The position numbers and the translations under genes are program-made. From assembly GCA_015063485.1 (NCBI GenBank), contig SVUA01000013.1, positions 1 to 45,384 on the forward strand: 45,384 bases of DNA, in the 5' to 3' direction. The DNA is from Oscillospiraceae bacterium. GTDB lineage: Bacteria; Bacillota; Clostridia; Oscillospirales; CAG-272. Position 1 is the stretch's first letter, and each line of letters starts with the position of its first letter. The notes below the pieces were generated by a model. That model had not been told where the DNA came from. It saw nothing but the letters and a program-made list of their open reading frames with translations, and made no database searches. Positions 1 to 9,787 of this stretch are shown here, in pieces.

Positions 1-449
1 CAATAAATTTTCCGCTTCGGCTACGCCTTCGCTTCAAATTTATTGGTCGTATAAGTTGTAAACCATGTGCCTTCACAATTTGTAAACCATGTTTCTCTTG
101 ACATAATATCCTCCCCTACGGTGATAGAATATATGGTGTTTGTAGAGGAGGCTATCAGCCTCCCGTTTCCGTTCGGTTTTTTTGCTGTTTCCTCTCGGTG
201 CGTCGAGGTAGCGAAGCGACGACACGGTAGTGAATAACATCACAGTGTGATGTTAGAGCCGTAGCGTGACCGAACCGCAGTGAGACCGTCGCCCCCTACG
301 GAGTTAGATCAAATTTTATGGTTCGTGCATTACCGGTTCTATATTTCAAACTGCTCGATAAACCGCAATTTATTTAAATTTATCTAAACCAAAAGAAAAA
401 CGTTCGCCATAAAAAACAAAATTACGGCGAACGCTTTATTATGAAAAAT
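1..449. other. Gene-free repeat-rich region at window start
   Basis: No convincing gene is seen here. The stretch holds a hairpin at 1-45 (arms CAATAAATTT and AAATTTATTG around a GC-rich loop), two direct copies of TGTAAACCATGT at 57-68 and 81-92, an imperfect inverted repeat near 111-150 (arms CCTCCCCTAC and GTAGAGGAGG), a short hairpin at about 147-163, a perfect 19-base palindrome at 236-254, and at 350-371 an inverted, identical 22-base copy of the repeat end found at 12173-12194. It looks like accumulated repeat or mobile-element debris downstream of the MATE gene. Confidence 0.6.
57..92. repeat. Direct repeat TGTAAACCATGT, two copies 24 bases apart
   Basis: TGTAAACCATGT occurs at 57-68 and again at 81-92. 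Short tandem repeats of this spacing are found at the ends of IS21-family elements, so this may be the remnant of one end. No istA/istB gene is present, and the assignment is a guess from pattern only. Confidence 0.35.
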
Positions 450-1862
450 TTAATGTATAAGCTGTTTTACCTTAAGCCATCTTCCAGTAATATAACGGAA
501 CGTATAAAGCACTGTGCGAAGGATCCAATCGCCGAACATTGCTATCCAAGCTCCCCACATACCCATGCCAAAACCGGAAAAGCTGAAAAGTCCGAAAAAA
601 GATACTGTCTCAAGAGCCAACACGTACGCGAGAGCAACTCGAAGCACCCACATCGAAAGCATCGATACGACCATCGTAAATCGCACGTCGGCAGCCGCCT
701 GAAAAATAGCCGGAGTCAAAAATCCGAGAGGATATATAATGACGGCTACGATCACATGGGATATGATAAGCTGTTTTGAAAGCTCCACGCCCTCAGGCGA
801 GATATTATACAAATTCATCAAAGGGTCGATAAAAATGAAAATACCTAAACTGACTATGGCAAGAACTCCGTATTCCAGCAAGAGCAATTTTCGTGAAAAA
901 TATTTAGCCTGATCTATCTTTTTAGCTCCTATACAACGTCCGACTATCGGTATCATACAGGAGATAAACGCGCCGTTTACCGAATACTGAAACTGCACCA
1001 CGTTAAGCGCGACCGCGTTCGCGGCTATAACGGTCGTCCCGAGCATAGCGATAAGGGACTGCGTCAAAAGCCGTCCGAACTGGAACAAGGTATTCTCTAC
1101 ACCGTTTGGAATTCCGATATGAAGAATGTTTTTAACTATCCTGAAGTTAGGTTTATAATGCAAGATACGTTCAACGTGAACGGGATATTTCTTTCTATGT
1201 ATAAGGGCAAGGAGTATGACCGCACCCAAGAAGCGTGCGCAAAACGTAGCAAGTGCAGTTCCCTTTGCGCCCATACCCAAGCCGATTACGAAAATCGAGT
1301 TTCCGCCAATTACAAAAATGTTTATAAACAACGAGGTTATAAGTGAAATAACCGCATTTCCTGCCGATCGGAAACATGCGCCCACCGCCTCGGTTATCGC
1401 AAGCAACGGAAAAGAGAGTGAAACTATCGAAAAATAATCGACGGCATTTGCCATAACCTCCGCCTCGGCATCTCCAAAAAGCATATTAAGTATCGGGGTC
1501 TTGAATATCCATACAAATGCGGTCAAAAGTACGGCTACTATAGTGGCGGCGTAGATAAGCTGCTTTGCAACGTTGCTTATCTCATTTGTTTTCTTTGTTC
1601 CTAAGACCTGCGCCACGACGACCGAGCCGCCCGTAACAAGAGATGTAAAGAATACGATCAGAACGTTATCGAGCGTATTGACAAGAGAAACACCCGAAAC
1701 AGCTGCTTCTCCCGCGTTTGATACCATCATCGTATTTATCATACCGACAGTAAAATTCAGCACCTGCTGAATAAACATAGGTATCGTTATCTTCAAAACA
1801 TCTTTATTTGAAAAAAGCAATTCACTTTTGTTTATAGTCTGCCTTTTTTTGAAAAGTGCCAT
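450..1862 (-). CDS. MATE family efflux transporter
   Basis: A 470-residue polytopic membrane protein with about twelve hydrophobic segments arranged as two homologous halves (roughly 20-220 and 245-450). It begins with a short basic N-terminus followed by a segment that resembles the first helix of the MatE domain (TIPMFIQQVLNFTVGMINTM). Known members export cationic drugs or metabolites in exchange for Na+ or H+; the substrate here cannot be told. The ATG at 1862 is preceded by GGAGG at a spacing of eight bases. It is divergent from two AraC regulators, which makes drug- or signal-responsive control plausible (inference). An inverted repeat, GTCAGC-N5-GCTGAC, lies in its leader at 1885-1901. 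Length is normal for the family and no lesion is seen. Confidence 0.93.
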   Translation of the reverse strand: MALFKKRQTINKSELLFSNKDVLKITIPMFIQQVLNFTVGMINTMMVSNAGEAAVSGVSLVNTLDNVLIVFFTSLVTGGSVVVAQVLGTKKTNEISNVAKQLIYAATIVAVLLTAFVWIFKTPILNMLFGDAEAEVMANAVDYFSIVSLSFPLLAITEAVGACFRSAGNAVISLITSLFINIFVIGGNSIFVIGLGMGAKGTALATFCARFLGAVILLALIHRKKYPVHVERILHYKPNFRIVKNILHIGIPNGVENTLFQFGRLLTQSLIAMLGTTVIAANAVALNVVQFQYSVNGAFISCMIPIVGRCIGAKKIDQAKYFSRKLLLLEYGVLAIVSLGIFIFIDPLMNLYNISPEGVELSKQLIISHVIVAVIIYPLGFLTPAIFQAAADVRFTMVVSMLSMWVLRVALAYVLALETVSFFGLFSFSGFGMGMWGAWIAMFGDWILRTVLYTFRYITGRWLKVKQLIH

Positions 1863-1884
1863 TTTTGTACCTCCATAGGTCTGT

Positions 1885-1901
1885 GTCAGCCACTCGCTGA
1901 C
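1885..1901. promoter_or_regulatory. Inverted repeat GTCAGC-N5-GCTGAC, possible operator
   Basis: Perfect six-base arms separated by five bases lie between the MATE start codon and the divergent promoter. In MATE mRNA this would also form a small hairpin upstream of the ribosome binding site. Use as an operator is inference. Confidence 0.35.
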
Positions 1902-1919
1902 GAAAAAACATTTTCATTG

Positions 1920-1948
1920 TTGACAATCGACTTGTATTGTATTATAAT
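1920..1948 (+). promoter_or_regulatory. Consensus sigma-A promoter for the AraC pair
   Basis: TTGACA at 1920-1925 and TATAAT at 1943-1948 are both perfect consensus hexamers with a 17-base spacer. The predicted transcript start is near 1955, about 70 bases before the first AraC start codon. Confidence 0.8.
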
Positions 1949-2026
1949 TATATCATAAATTTTAAAATATTTGTGCCAAAATCCAACAAAATTGCGCCAT
2001 TTTTTTACTTTTTTGAGAGGTAAGCT

Positions 2027-2827
2027 ATGCAATCGGAATTTCGTTTACAAAGAGAAGCGATAAAATACGTATCCTGCGGTAAAATGCGAGGCTCGAGCTT
2101 TTATCCGCATTTCCATTCCCATATCGAGATATATCTTATTCTCTCGGGAGAGCTTGAGGTCTGCATAAATAACGAAAAAAGGATACTTAAAGAAGGAGAA
2201 TTGTCGATAGCTTTCAGCTACGACGTTCACTCATACAATGCCCCCGAAGATTCGGAGGTCTATTATCTCGTTATTCCTACGACATTCTGCGGAGATTTCT
2301 TGCCGCTTCTTTCAAGCAAATATTTTAATTCCTCTTATATTGATGACAAAAATGCATATGATACGATAAAAAGCGCCATAGCGCATATAATCGACGGAGC
2401 GAACAAGGTATCAAAACAAGGCTATATCTACGTTATCCTCGGCACGATATTGGACACTTTGGAAAAGAGCGAGGAGCCAAAAGAATACTCTTCTCCATTC
2501 TCTCCCGAGCTTCTGATATATATAAGCAATCATTTCAAGGAAGATCTGAGTATCCGCACTCTCTCATCAAATTTCGGATACAATCAAAATTATCTTTCAA
2601 AGACCTTTCAAAACACCTTTGGTATTTCGTTTGGAAAATACCTAACAATGCTCCGTCTCAGAGAGGTCTTATCACTTTTGCAAAAGGGCGAAAAAGGTAT
2701 TTCGTGGTGCGCACTTGAATGTGGATTCGGCTCTGTTCGAAGCTTTTACCGAGCTTTTAAAGAAGAATTTGGCTGTTCGCCAAAAGAGTATCTTGATACT
2801 AATACAAACGACCAGCTTTTGCTTTGA
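2027..2827 (+). CDS. AraC family transcriptional regulator (first of a tandem pair)
   Basis: This 266-residue regulator has an N-terminal cupin-like sensing domain, with the histidine-rich strand PHFHSHIEIY at residues 27-36, and a C-terminal AraC double helix-turn-helix at about 165-255. The latter contains the typical signature running from ALECGFGSVRSFYRAFKEEF to CSPKEY. Such proteins bind a small ligand and activate nearby genes. The start ATG follows GAGAGG six bases upstream. A second AraC gene follows after 44 bases, and a MATE exporter is divergent, so both the exporter and the pair itself are candidate targets. The ligand is unknown. Confidence 0.92.
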   Translation: MQSEFRLQREAIKYVSCGKMRGSSFYPHFHSHIEIYLILSGELEVCINNEKRILKEGELSIAFSYDVHSYNAPEDSEVYYLVIPTTFCGDFLPLLSSKYFNSSYIDDKNAYDTIKSAIAHIIDGANKVSKQGYIYVILGTILDTLEKSEEPKEYSSPFSPELLIYISNHFKEDLSIRTLSSNFGYNQNYLSKTFQNTFGISFGKYLTMLRLREVLSLLQKGEKGISWCALECGFGSVRSFYRAFKEEFGCSPKEYLDTNTNDQLLL

Positions 2828-2871
2828 CGTTTTTCTATATAGCTCATTACACAGTTTTTACGAGGTAGATC

Positions 2872-3666
2872 ATGCAATCTGAATTTCTTTTATTAAGAGA
2901 AACGAAAAAGAATCTTGAATTCGGGCATATTACTAATTCCTCCTTCCGCCCACATTTTCATTCTCATATAGAAATATACGCTGTGAAATCGGGACAGCTT
3001 GAGGTTTTTATAAACAACGAGCGGCAAGTGCTTAAAGCGGGAGAATTATCGGTTGCCTTCAGCTATGACGTACACGCATACAACAAACAAAAAGACGCGG
3101 AAGTTTATTTTCTTATAATACCTACCTCTTTTTGCGGAGATTTTTTACAGCTCGTTTCGGACAAATACATCAGCTCGCCGTTTATAAATGACAAAAAAAC
3201 ATTCGAGACGGTTCTATATTCTTTGGAAAATATGACCCAAGAAAAATTTTATCTCAATGATATCTCCAAGCAAGGATACGTATACACGGTACTCGGCGCG
3301 ATACTTAGCCTGATGTCACCGCAAAAAATGCCCGAAGCCCAGAATTCCATGCTCTCTTCGGACATACTGATATATATAAGCAATCATTTTAAAGAGGACT
3401 TATCTCTTTCCGCGCTTGCCGCCGCATTTGGATATAACCCAAGCTACTTATCAAGAAGCTTTCACAAGACGTTTGGCATATCTTTTAACGAATACGTAAA
3501 AATGTTGCGTTTGAGAGAAGCGATCCTTTTGCTGAACAAAAACGATTTCAGCATTACGGACTGCGCGTTTGAAAGCGGATTTGGCTCGACGAGAAGCTTT
3601 TACCGCGCCTTCTCGGAGGAATTCGGCTGCTCACCAAAAGAATATTTAAAGCTTGAAAAAGAATAA
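2872..3666 (+). CDS. AraC family transcriptional regulator (second of a tandem pair)
   Basis: This is a 264-residue paralogue of the preceding gene. It shares the opening MQSEF, the cupin strand PHFHSHIEIY at the same position 27-36, the segment AFSYDVH, a conserved STLS-like linker (QGYVYTVLGAIL), and the C-terminal AraC helix-turn-helix with AFESGFGSTRSFYRAF. Ligand-pocket residues differ between the copies, which suggests a tandem duplication that then diverged in sensing. GAGG precedes the ATG. The two genes probably share the promoter at 1920 and end at the palindrome at 3692. Whether the two proteins act together or on different signals cannot be seen. Confidence 0.92.
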   Translation: MQSEFLLLRETKKNLEFGHITNSSFRPHFHSHIEIYAVKSGQLEVFINNERQVLKAGELSVAFSYDVHAYNKQKDAEVYFLIIPTSFCGDFLQLVSDKYISSPFINDKKTFETVLYSLENMTQEKFYLNDISKQGYVYTVLGAILSLMSPQKMPEAQNSMLSSDILIYISNHFKEDLSLSALAAAFGYNPSYLSRSFHKTFGISFNEYVKMLRLREAILLLNKNDFSITDCAFESGFGSTRSFYRAFSEEFGCSPKEYLKLEKE

Positions 3667-3691
3667 TTGCTTGCTTACATATAAAAACAAT

Positions 3692-3717
3692 TACCCCGAC
3701 AGATATCTGTCGGGGTA
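3692..3717. terminator. Bidirectional terminator between AraC pair and GNAT gene
   Basis: A near-perfect palindrome with TACCCCGACAGA and TCTGTCGGGGTA arms stands between convergent genes. The minus-strand reading continues into AATTGTTTTT, a better U-tract than the plus-strand reading. Confidence 0.75.
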
Positions 3718-3724
3718 TTATAAT

Positions 3725-4210
3725 TTATGTAAGGATCAGTTCCATATATCCACAGGTAAACGGAAAGAAATCGAATTTTTTTGTTTTGATATGCTTGAAA
3801 CCGAAAGATTCATACCATTCTTTTAGAATTTGATTTTCTTCAACAATTCCAATATTCATTTTTAAACAGCCCAAACTTTTTGCCGTCTGAAATGAATGCA
3901 ACAATAGTTTTTCTCCTATTTCTTGATGTCTAAACTGAGGCAGAACACACAAATTGTTCAGTTCACATTCCTTATTTTCTTGTAGCGCCAATGAATAATA
4001 TCCAATAATGTTTCCATCAACAACAAAAGCATACATAGGTCTGTTTTCGTTATTCAGCTGCCAAGACAAACGCTGTTCTGTTGTAGCAAAAGCAGTAAAA
4101 CGAGGTGCGTTTTCGATTGTAAAACCAAACTCATTGGCTACAGTCAAAAAACTTTCTTTAATTACATCGACACATTCTTTGATATTGTTATTCTTTACGG
4201 GGTGTATCAT
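3725..4210 (-). CDS. GNAT family N-acetyltransferase
   Basis: A 161-residue protein with the GCN5-related acetyltransferase fold. The strand LNNLCVLPQF leads into the acetyl-CoA pyrophosphate-binding loop RHQEIGEKLL at about 94-103, where the usual Q/R-x-x-G-x-G/A pattern ends in E instead of G/A. The C-terminal WYESFGFKHI motif of motif B is also present. It transfers an acetyl group from acetyl-CoA to an amine on an unknown small molecule or protein. AGGAG lies ten bases upstream of the ATG. Its codons are AT-richer than the neighbouring housekeeping genes, which may reflect later acquisition (weak inference). Confidence 0.88.
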   Translation of the reverse strand: MIHPVKNNNIKECVDVIKESFLTVANEFGFTIENAPRFTAFATTEQRLSWQLNNENRPMYAFVVDGNIIGYYSLALQENKECELNNLCVLPQFRHQEIGEKLLLHSFQTAKSLGCLKMNIGIVEENQILKEWYESFGFKHIKTKKFDFFPFTCGYMELILT

Positions 4211-4474
4211 ATAGCTACTTCTCCTTTTATTATCAGTTTTGCCTTTGTATTACCAAGGCACAGAGCAAAACCCATACCCCTATTCTTCGGCATATAATTC
4301 GTCATAATACCACCGCATAGGGTTTTCATAAATATATCGCAAATGCTCCTCATAATCCTGGCGGTTGCGGATAATATGATCATTGGAACGGTATTGCCAT
4401 ATATTTATACCGTATTCCTTATTGCAAAATCTTTTGAACGTAGACACGAACCGCGACGGAACGGAATTCTGCAC

Positions 4475-4501
4475 TGTAGGGACCGGCGTCCTCGACGGTC
4501 C
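4475..4501 (+). repeat. REP-like palindrome inside the transposase gene (copy 1)
   Basis: TGTAGG leads into a stem GGACCG / CGGTCC around the ten-base loop GCGTCCTCGA. On the coding strand it contributes the GPSRTPVPT part of the protein. The same loop and a changed but still paired stem occur at 22751-22873. Confidence 0.75.
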
Positions 4502-4646
4502 GTTTCCCGTGCCTTTTACCCACAGCATAATATGGATATGGTTTGGCATTATCACATAACTCTCGACCGATAGATCATCGTAAAAATCGTTTAATTGATG
4601 GATGTATTTATCCGCGATTTGTCCGTATTTTGTCAATTCGATTTGC

Positions 4647-4673
4647 GGACCGTCGAGGACGCCGCTCCCTACA
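4647..4673 (-). repeat. REP-like palindrome inside the transposase gene (copy 2, inverted)
   Basis: Read on the minus strand this is TGTAGG followed by GGAGCG, the loop GCGTCCTCGA and CGGTCC, with one mismatch in the stem. It encodes the residues GSGVLDGP near the start of the open part of the transposase and is in opposite orientation to copy 1. Confidence 0.72.
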
Positions 4674-4818
4674 ATATGTGAAAGGATACATTTCTTTCCT
4701 TCGTACATATCGTTAGAAAAATGGCTTGATTTCGATTATAGTCAGCTACCTTCAAACGAGTGGTCTTGCGATTTTTCAGCTCGTCCATTTTCATCACCTA
4801 CTCCATTATAACACAAAT

Positions 4819-4843
4819 CGGCAGAGGAAACACCCCTCTGCCG
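4819..4843. terminator. Hairpin terminator downstream of asd
   Basis: Perfect nine-base arms CGGCAGAGG and CCTCTGCCG with a seven-base loop stand 68 bases after the asd stop codon. The plus-strand side has the better T-run (AAATTTTTG); as an asd terminator its U-tract is short. Confidence 0.6.
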
Positions 4844-4910
4844 AAATTTTTGTGTCTGCCAATTCTCCGTTAAGAACAGTTTGAAAACTCTGCGGAGCTT
4901 TTTATTTATT

Positions 4911-5987
4911 TCAGTTGAAATATCCCTCTTTGTAAAGAAGCTCTGCGATAAGGACTGCTCCGCCTGCCGCACCTCTCAAGGTATTGTGCGAAAGACCTAC
5001 GAACTTGTAGTCGTAAACGGTATCCTCACGAAGTCTGCCCACGGTAACTCCCATACCTCCGTATATATCACGGTCGAGAGCAGCTTGAGGACGGTTATCC
5101 TCCTCAAAGTAAGTAATAAACTGCTCGGGTGCGTTAGGAAGCTTATATTCCTGAGGCTTGCCCGAGAACTCTGCCCATGCCTTGAGTATCTCTTCCTTCG
5201 ACGGCTTATTCTCAAACTTTACGAATACAGCCGCGGTATGACCGTCGGATACGGGAACGCGGATACACTGGGTGGTGATAACGGGTGCTTCTGCCTTAAC
5301 GATCTCGCCGTTTTCAACAGTACCCCAAACGCGAAGAGGCTCTTGCTCACTCTTCTCTTCCTCACCGCCTATGTAAGGAATTATATTGTCTATCATTTCG
5401 GGCCACTCGCGGAAGGTCTTACCTGCGCCCGAGATCGCCTGATAAGTAGTAGCTACAACTTCCTTGATACCGTACTTGCGCAGAGGAGTAAGCGCGGGAA
5501 CGTAAGACTGGATAGAGCAGTTAGGCTTAACCGCGATAAATCCGCGCTTTGTTCCGAGTCTCTTCTTCTGAGCCTCGATAACGGCAAGGTGAGCGTCGTT
5601 GATCTCCGGAATTACCATAGGAACGTCGGGAGTCCAACGGTGAGCGGAGTTGTTGGAAACGACGGGGATCTCGTGCTTTGCGTATGCTTCCTCAAGCGCA
5701 CGGATCTCGTCCTTCTTCATATCAACAGCGCAGAAAACGAAAGAAACCAGTTCTGCCATAGCATCGATATCTGCCGCATCTCTTACTACCATATTCTTAT
5801 ATTTTTCGGGCATGGGAGTCTTCATCTTCCAACGAGCTCCTACTGCATCCTCATAGCTCTTTCCTGCAGAACGCGCGGACGCAGCAAGTGCTACGACCTC
5901 AAAATAAGGGTGATTTTCAAGAAGGGTCAAAAAGCGCTGACCGACCATACCTGTCGCGCCGACCACACCAACTTTCATTTTTTCCAT
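4911..5987 (-). CDS. asd: Aspartate-semialdehyde dehydrogenase
   Basis: This enzyme reduces aspartyl phosphate with NADPH to aspartate semialdehyde, the branch point to lysine, diaminopimelate, threonine and methionine. The 358 residues carry an N-terminal GATGMVGQRF nucleotide-binding loop (10-19), the catalytic cysteine C157 in KPNCSIQ, and R243 and H250 in IRVPVSDGH. The KPNCSIQ form and overall length match the archaeal/yeast-type branch of the family, not the E. coli type. It is monocistronic in view: a promoter is at 6055-6083 and a hairpin terminator follows at 4819. The ATG at 5987 has GAAAGG about eleven bases upstream; the ATG at 5978 is an alternative start. Confidence 0.95.
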   Translation of the reverse strand: MEKMKVGVVGATGMVGQRFLTLLENHPYFEVVALAASARSAGKSYEDAVGARWKMKTPMPEKYKNMVVRDAADIDAMAELVSFVFCAVDMKKDEIRALEEAYAKHEIPVVSNNSAHRWTPDVPMVIPEINDAHLAVIEAQKKRLGTKRGFIAVKPNCSIQSYVPALTPLRKYGIKEVVATTYQAISGAGKTFREWPEMIDNIIPYIGGEEEKSEQEPLRVWGTVENGEIVKAEAPVITTQCIRVPVSDGHTAAVFVKFENKPSKEEILKAWAEFSGKPQEYKLPNAPEQFITYFEEDNRPQAALDRDIYGGMGVTVGRLREDTVYDYKFVGLSHNTLRGAAGGAVLIAELLYKEGYFN

Positions 5988-6054
5988 GATAAGTATTTCC
6001 TTTCAGATATCTTTTTTGAGAGCAAGATACTCTCCAAGAAATTTTAATGATAAT

Positions 6055-6083
6055 ATAATACCATATAAACGCGAAAAAATCAA
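6055..6083 (-). promoter_or_regulatory. Promoter of asd
   Basis: On the minus strand TTGATT (6083-6078) and TATTAT (6060-6055) are spaced by 17 bases, giving a predicted start near 6048 and a leader of about 60 bases. No riboswitch was recognised in the leader. Confidence 0.6.
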
Positions 6084-6095
6084 GCCTTTTCACTA

Positions 6096-6126
6096 AAAAT
6101 TATACACAAATTTTGTGCATAATTTT
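6096..6126. terminator. AT-rich palindrome after rsmI
   Basis: Fifteen-base arms (6096-6110 and 6112-6126) pair with a single mismatch around one central base. It lies between the rsmI stop codon and the asd promoter on the same strand, where it could end rsmI transcription or bind a regulator; the sequence does not decide. Confidence 0.45.
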
Positions 6127-6143
6127 GAGGTTTTTTTGAATTT

Positions 6144-7022
6144 TTATTCACTTGCCCAAATTTTGAGCATTTTATCGTACAATTCGTTGCGTGAGACCGA
6201 GCATTCCTTAGCCGCCGCCTTTATGGCGTCCTTTTTACTCATTCCGCTTTCAATATAATATGCGACTCGCTCCTCTGCCGACACAGCTTCCGTATCGTTC
6301 GGAATATCGGACGCATCCGCGCCCTCTATTACGAGTACGTACTCACCCCTCGGCTCATGCTCCGAGTAATATTCAACCGCTTTTCCGAGAGTTGTGCGCA
6401 TTACCTCCTCGTTGAGCTTCGTAAGTTCACGGCAAAGAGCTATTCTGCGGCTCTCGCCAAAGCTTTTTATAAGGTCGTCGAGCGTCGCCTTTAATTTATG
6501 CGGAGCTTCGTGCAAGATAAAAGTCCTCTCTTCCCTCTCAAGAGCCGCAAGTCTCTCTCGCCTTTCCTTTTTCTGTACAGGCAAAAAGCCCTCGAAAACG
6601 AATCTTCTCGTCGGAAGTCCCGACAAAGTAAGCGCGGTTATCATAGCGCACGCTCCAGGGATAGAGGTAACGGGTACGCCACGCTCGGCGCAAAGAGCAA
6701 CGAGGTCTTCACCCGGATCGGATATTGCGGGAGTTCCCGCGTCGGTAACGAGTGCGCAAGACTCTCCCGAAGATAAACGGGAAACTATTTCCTCACCCTT
6801 TTCCTTTTTGTTATGCTCGTGATATGACACAAGCGTTGCGGAGATTCCAAAATGCGTAAGCAGACGAAGCGTGTTTCTCGTATCCTCCGCGGCAATAAAA
6901 TCTACCTCCGAAAGCACCTTGAGTGCCCGCTCGCTGATATCCGACAGATTGCCTATCGGAGTCGCTACTATGTAAAGAGTTCCGTCTTTTACTTTGTTTT
7001 TTTCTGTCATTATTTCACTCAC
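6144..7022 (-). CDS. rsmI: 16S rRNA (cytidine(1402)-2'-O)-methyltransferase
   Basis: The protein methylates the ribose of C1402 in the decoding centre of 16S rRNA using S-adenosylmethionine. It has the tetrapyrrole-methylase fold with TPIGNLSDIS at 21-30, AEDTR near 45 and the SAM-binding TDAGTPAISDPG at 93-104, plus the C-terminal helical region typical of RsmI. Length is normal at 292 residues. The start is uncertain: GTG at 7022 and ATG at 7010 are both poorly served by a ribosome binding site. It faces away from the amidase gene. Confidence 0.94.
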   Translation of the reverse strand: MSEIMTEKNKVKDGTLYIVATPIGNLSDISERALKVLSEVDFIAAEDTRNTLRLLTHFGISATLVSYHEHNKKEKGEEIVSRLSSGESCALVTDAGTPAISDPGEDLVALCAERGVPVTSIPGACAMITALTLSGLPTRRFVFEGFLPVQKKERRERLAALEREERTFILHEAPHKLKATLDDLIKSFGESRRIALCRELTKLNEEVMRTTLGKAVEYYSEHEPRGEYVLVIEGADASDIPNDTEAVSAEERVAYYIESGMSKKDAIKAAAKECSVSRNELYDKMLKIWASE

Positions 7023-7091
7023 ACTTTCTCATTTTTCAGAATATCCTATCGTTGAGGCTATCTAAAAACCAGTTACGAAAGGATATAAGAT

Positions 7092-7652
7092 ATGGCGATA
7101 AAAATATACATAGACCAAGGTCACAATCCTCAAAACCCAAACGCAGGTGCGGAAGGAAGCGGTCTGCGCGAGCAGGACATAGTTTTCCGCGTTGGCATTG
7201 AACTTGCCGAACTTCTTCGCGCAAACGGAAATTTTGAGGTAAGGCTCTCACGTCCGACAGCAGACACGCAAATAGGCACTTCAAATACGACGAGCCTTCG
7301 TTTGCGCGTCTCGGACGCAAACGCGTGGGGCGCGGATTATTTTATAAGCCTCCATACGAACGCTTCAAGCATACAGAGCGCCACGGGCTCGGAGGCGTTT
7401 GCATTTTCAAGACCGAGTGCAGCATTCTCTTTAGGCGAGGATATCCTCGAAAATCTGAGTCAAACGACGGGACTTCGCAACAGAGGCATGCAGGTACGCA
7501 CGAATCTCTACGTTCTGCGTAAAACGACAATGCCCGCCGTTCTCGTTGAGCTTGGATTTATCACAAACGCGTCCGACGCCGCTCTTATGAACAACCGCCC
7601 CGACCTTTTCGCGCAAGGCATATATCAAGGCATCGTTGAATACACACTTTGA
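7092..7652 (+). CDS. N-acetylmuramoyl-L-alanine amidase (Amidase_3)
   Basis: A zinc amidase that cleaves the bond between N-acetylmuramic acid and the first L-alanine of peptidoglycan. Zinc ligands fit H11 (DQGH), E27 (LREQD) and H88 (SLHTNAS); the catalytic glutamate fits E153 in LVELGFI. The 186 residues are just the catalytic domain. There is no signal peptide, membrane anchor or cell-wall-binding repeat, which is unusual for a host autolysin. It may be released by lysis or by another route, or be a domesticated phage-type enzyme (inference). GAAAGG lies upstream of the ATG. It converges on ligA with a hairpin between them. Confidence 0.93.
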   Translation: MAIKIYIDQGHNPQNPNAGAEGSGLREQDIVFRVGIELAELLRANGNFEVRLSRPTADTQIGTSNTTSLRLRVSDANAWGADYFISLHTNASSIQSATGSEAFAFSRPSAAFSLGEDILENLSQTTGLRNRGMQVRTNLYVLRKTTMPAVLVELGFITNASDAALMNNRPDLFAQGIYQGIVEYTL

Positions 7653-7690
7653 AGTAAGAGGTAATAGTGAAGAAGTAATAAGTAATGTAG

Positions 7691-7711
7691 ATTTTCGCCG
7701 ATGGCGAAAAT
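7691..7711. terminator. Hairpin between amidase and ligA
   Basis: ATTTTCGCC and GGCGAAAAT pair perfectly around GAT between two convergent genes. The arms themselves provide the T-runs on both strands, so it can serve as a terminator in either direction. Confidence 0.6.
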
Positions 7712-7744
7712 TCTCCAAACTTTTCAACTTTTCACCATTAATTT

Positions 7745-9763
<2,019 letters not shown>

Positions 9764-9787
9764 TCACAATGAGATTTTTGATAAAAT

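Larger units (their letters stand above)
4280..4794 (-). pseudogene. REP-associated tyrosine (Y1/HUH) transposase, frameshifted
   Basis: The open part (4280-4708) contains the HUH motif PNHIHIM and the C-terminal DHIIRNRQDY and YIYENP segments of the TnpA-REP family. Such enzymes nick single-stranded REP DNA. The normal N-terminus (ELKNRKTTRLKVADY, then IFLTICTKER) lies upstream in another frame, starting at ATG 4794 with GGAG eight bases before it. One missing A in the A-run near 4691-4693 separates the two halves; adding a base restores TICTKERKCILSHIVG. The usual tyrosine in the xxYDHxIR region appears replaced by Asn (RSNDHIIR), although other tyrosines are close. Two REP-like palindromes lie inside the gene. 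It is probably inactive unless the frameshift is a sequencing error. Confidence 0.8.

Noticed and set aside
98-130. Possible promoter TTGACA near 98 with TAGAAT near 125
   Set aside because: The spacer is 21 bases and no gene follows, so it was not listed.
441-779. Small plus-strand frame opposite the MATE gene
   Set aside because: It overlaps a clear transporter gene in antisense and its composition is that of a shadow.
4803-4810. TATAAT on the minus strand just before the transposase start
   Set aside because: It is only about ten bases from the start codon and has no -35, so promoter function would require a leaderless transcript.
4881-6047. Long open frame (388 codons) on the plus strand opposite asd
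   Set aside because: It is antisense to a well-supported gene, has no ribosome binding site and shows no domain.
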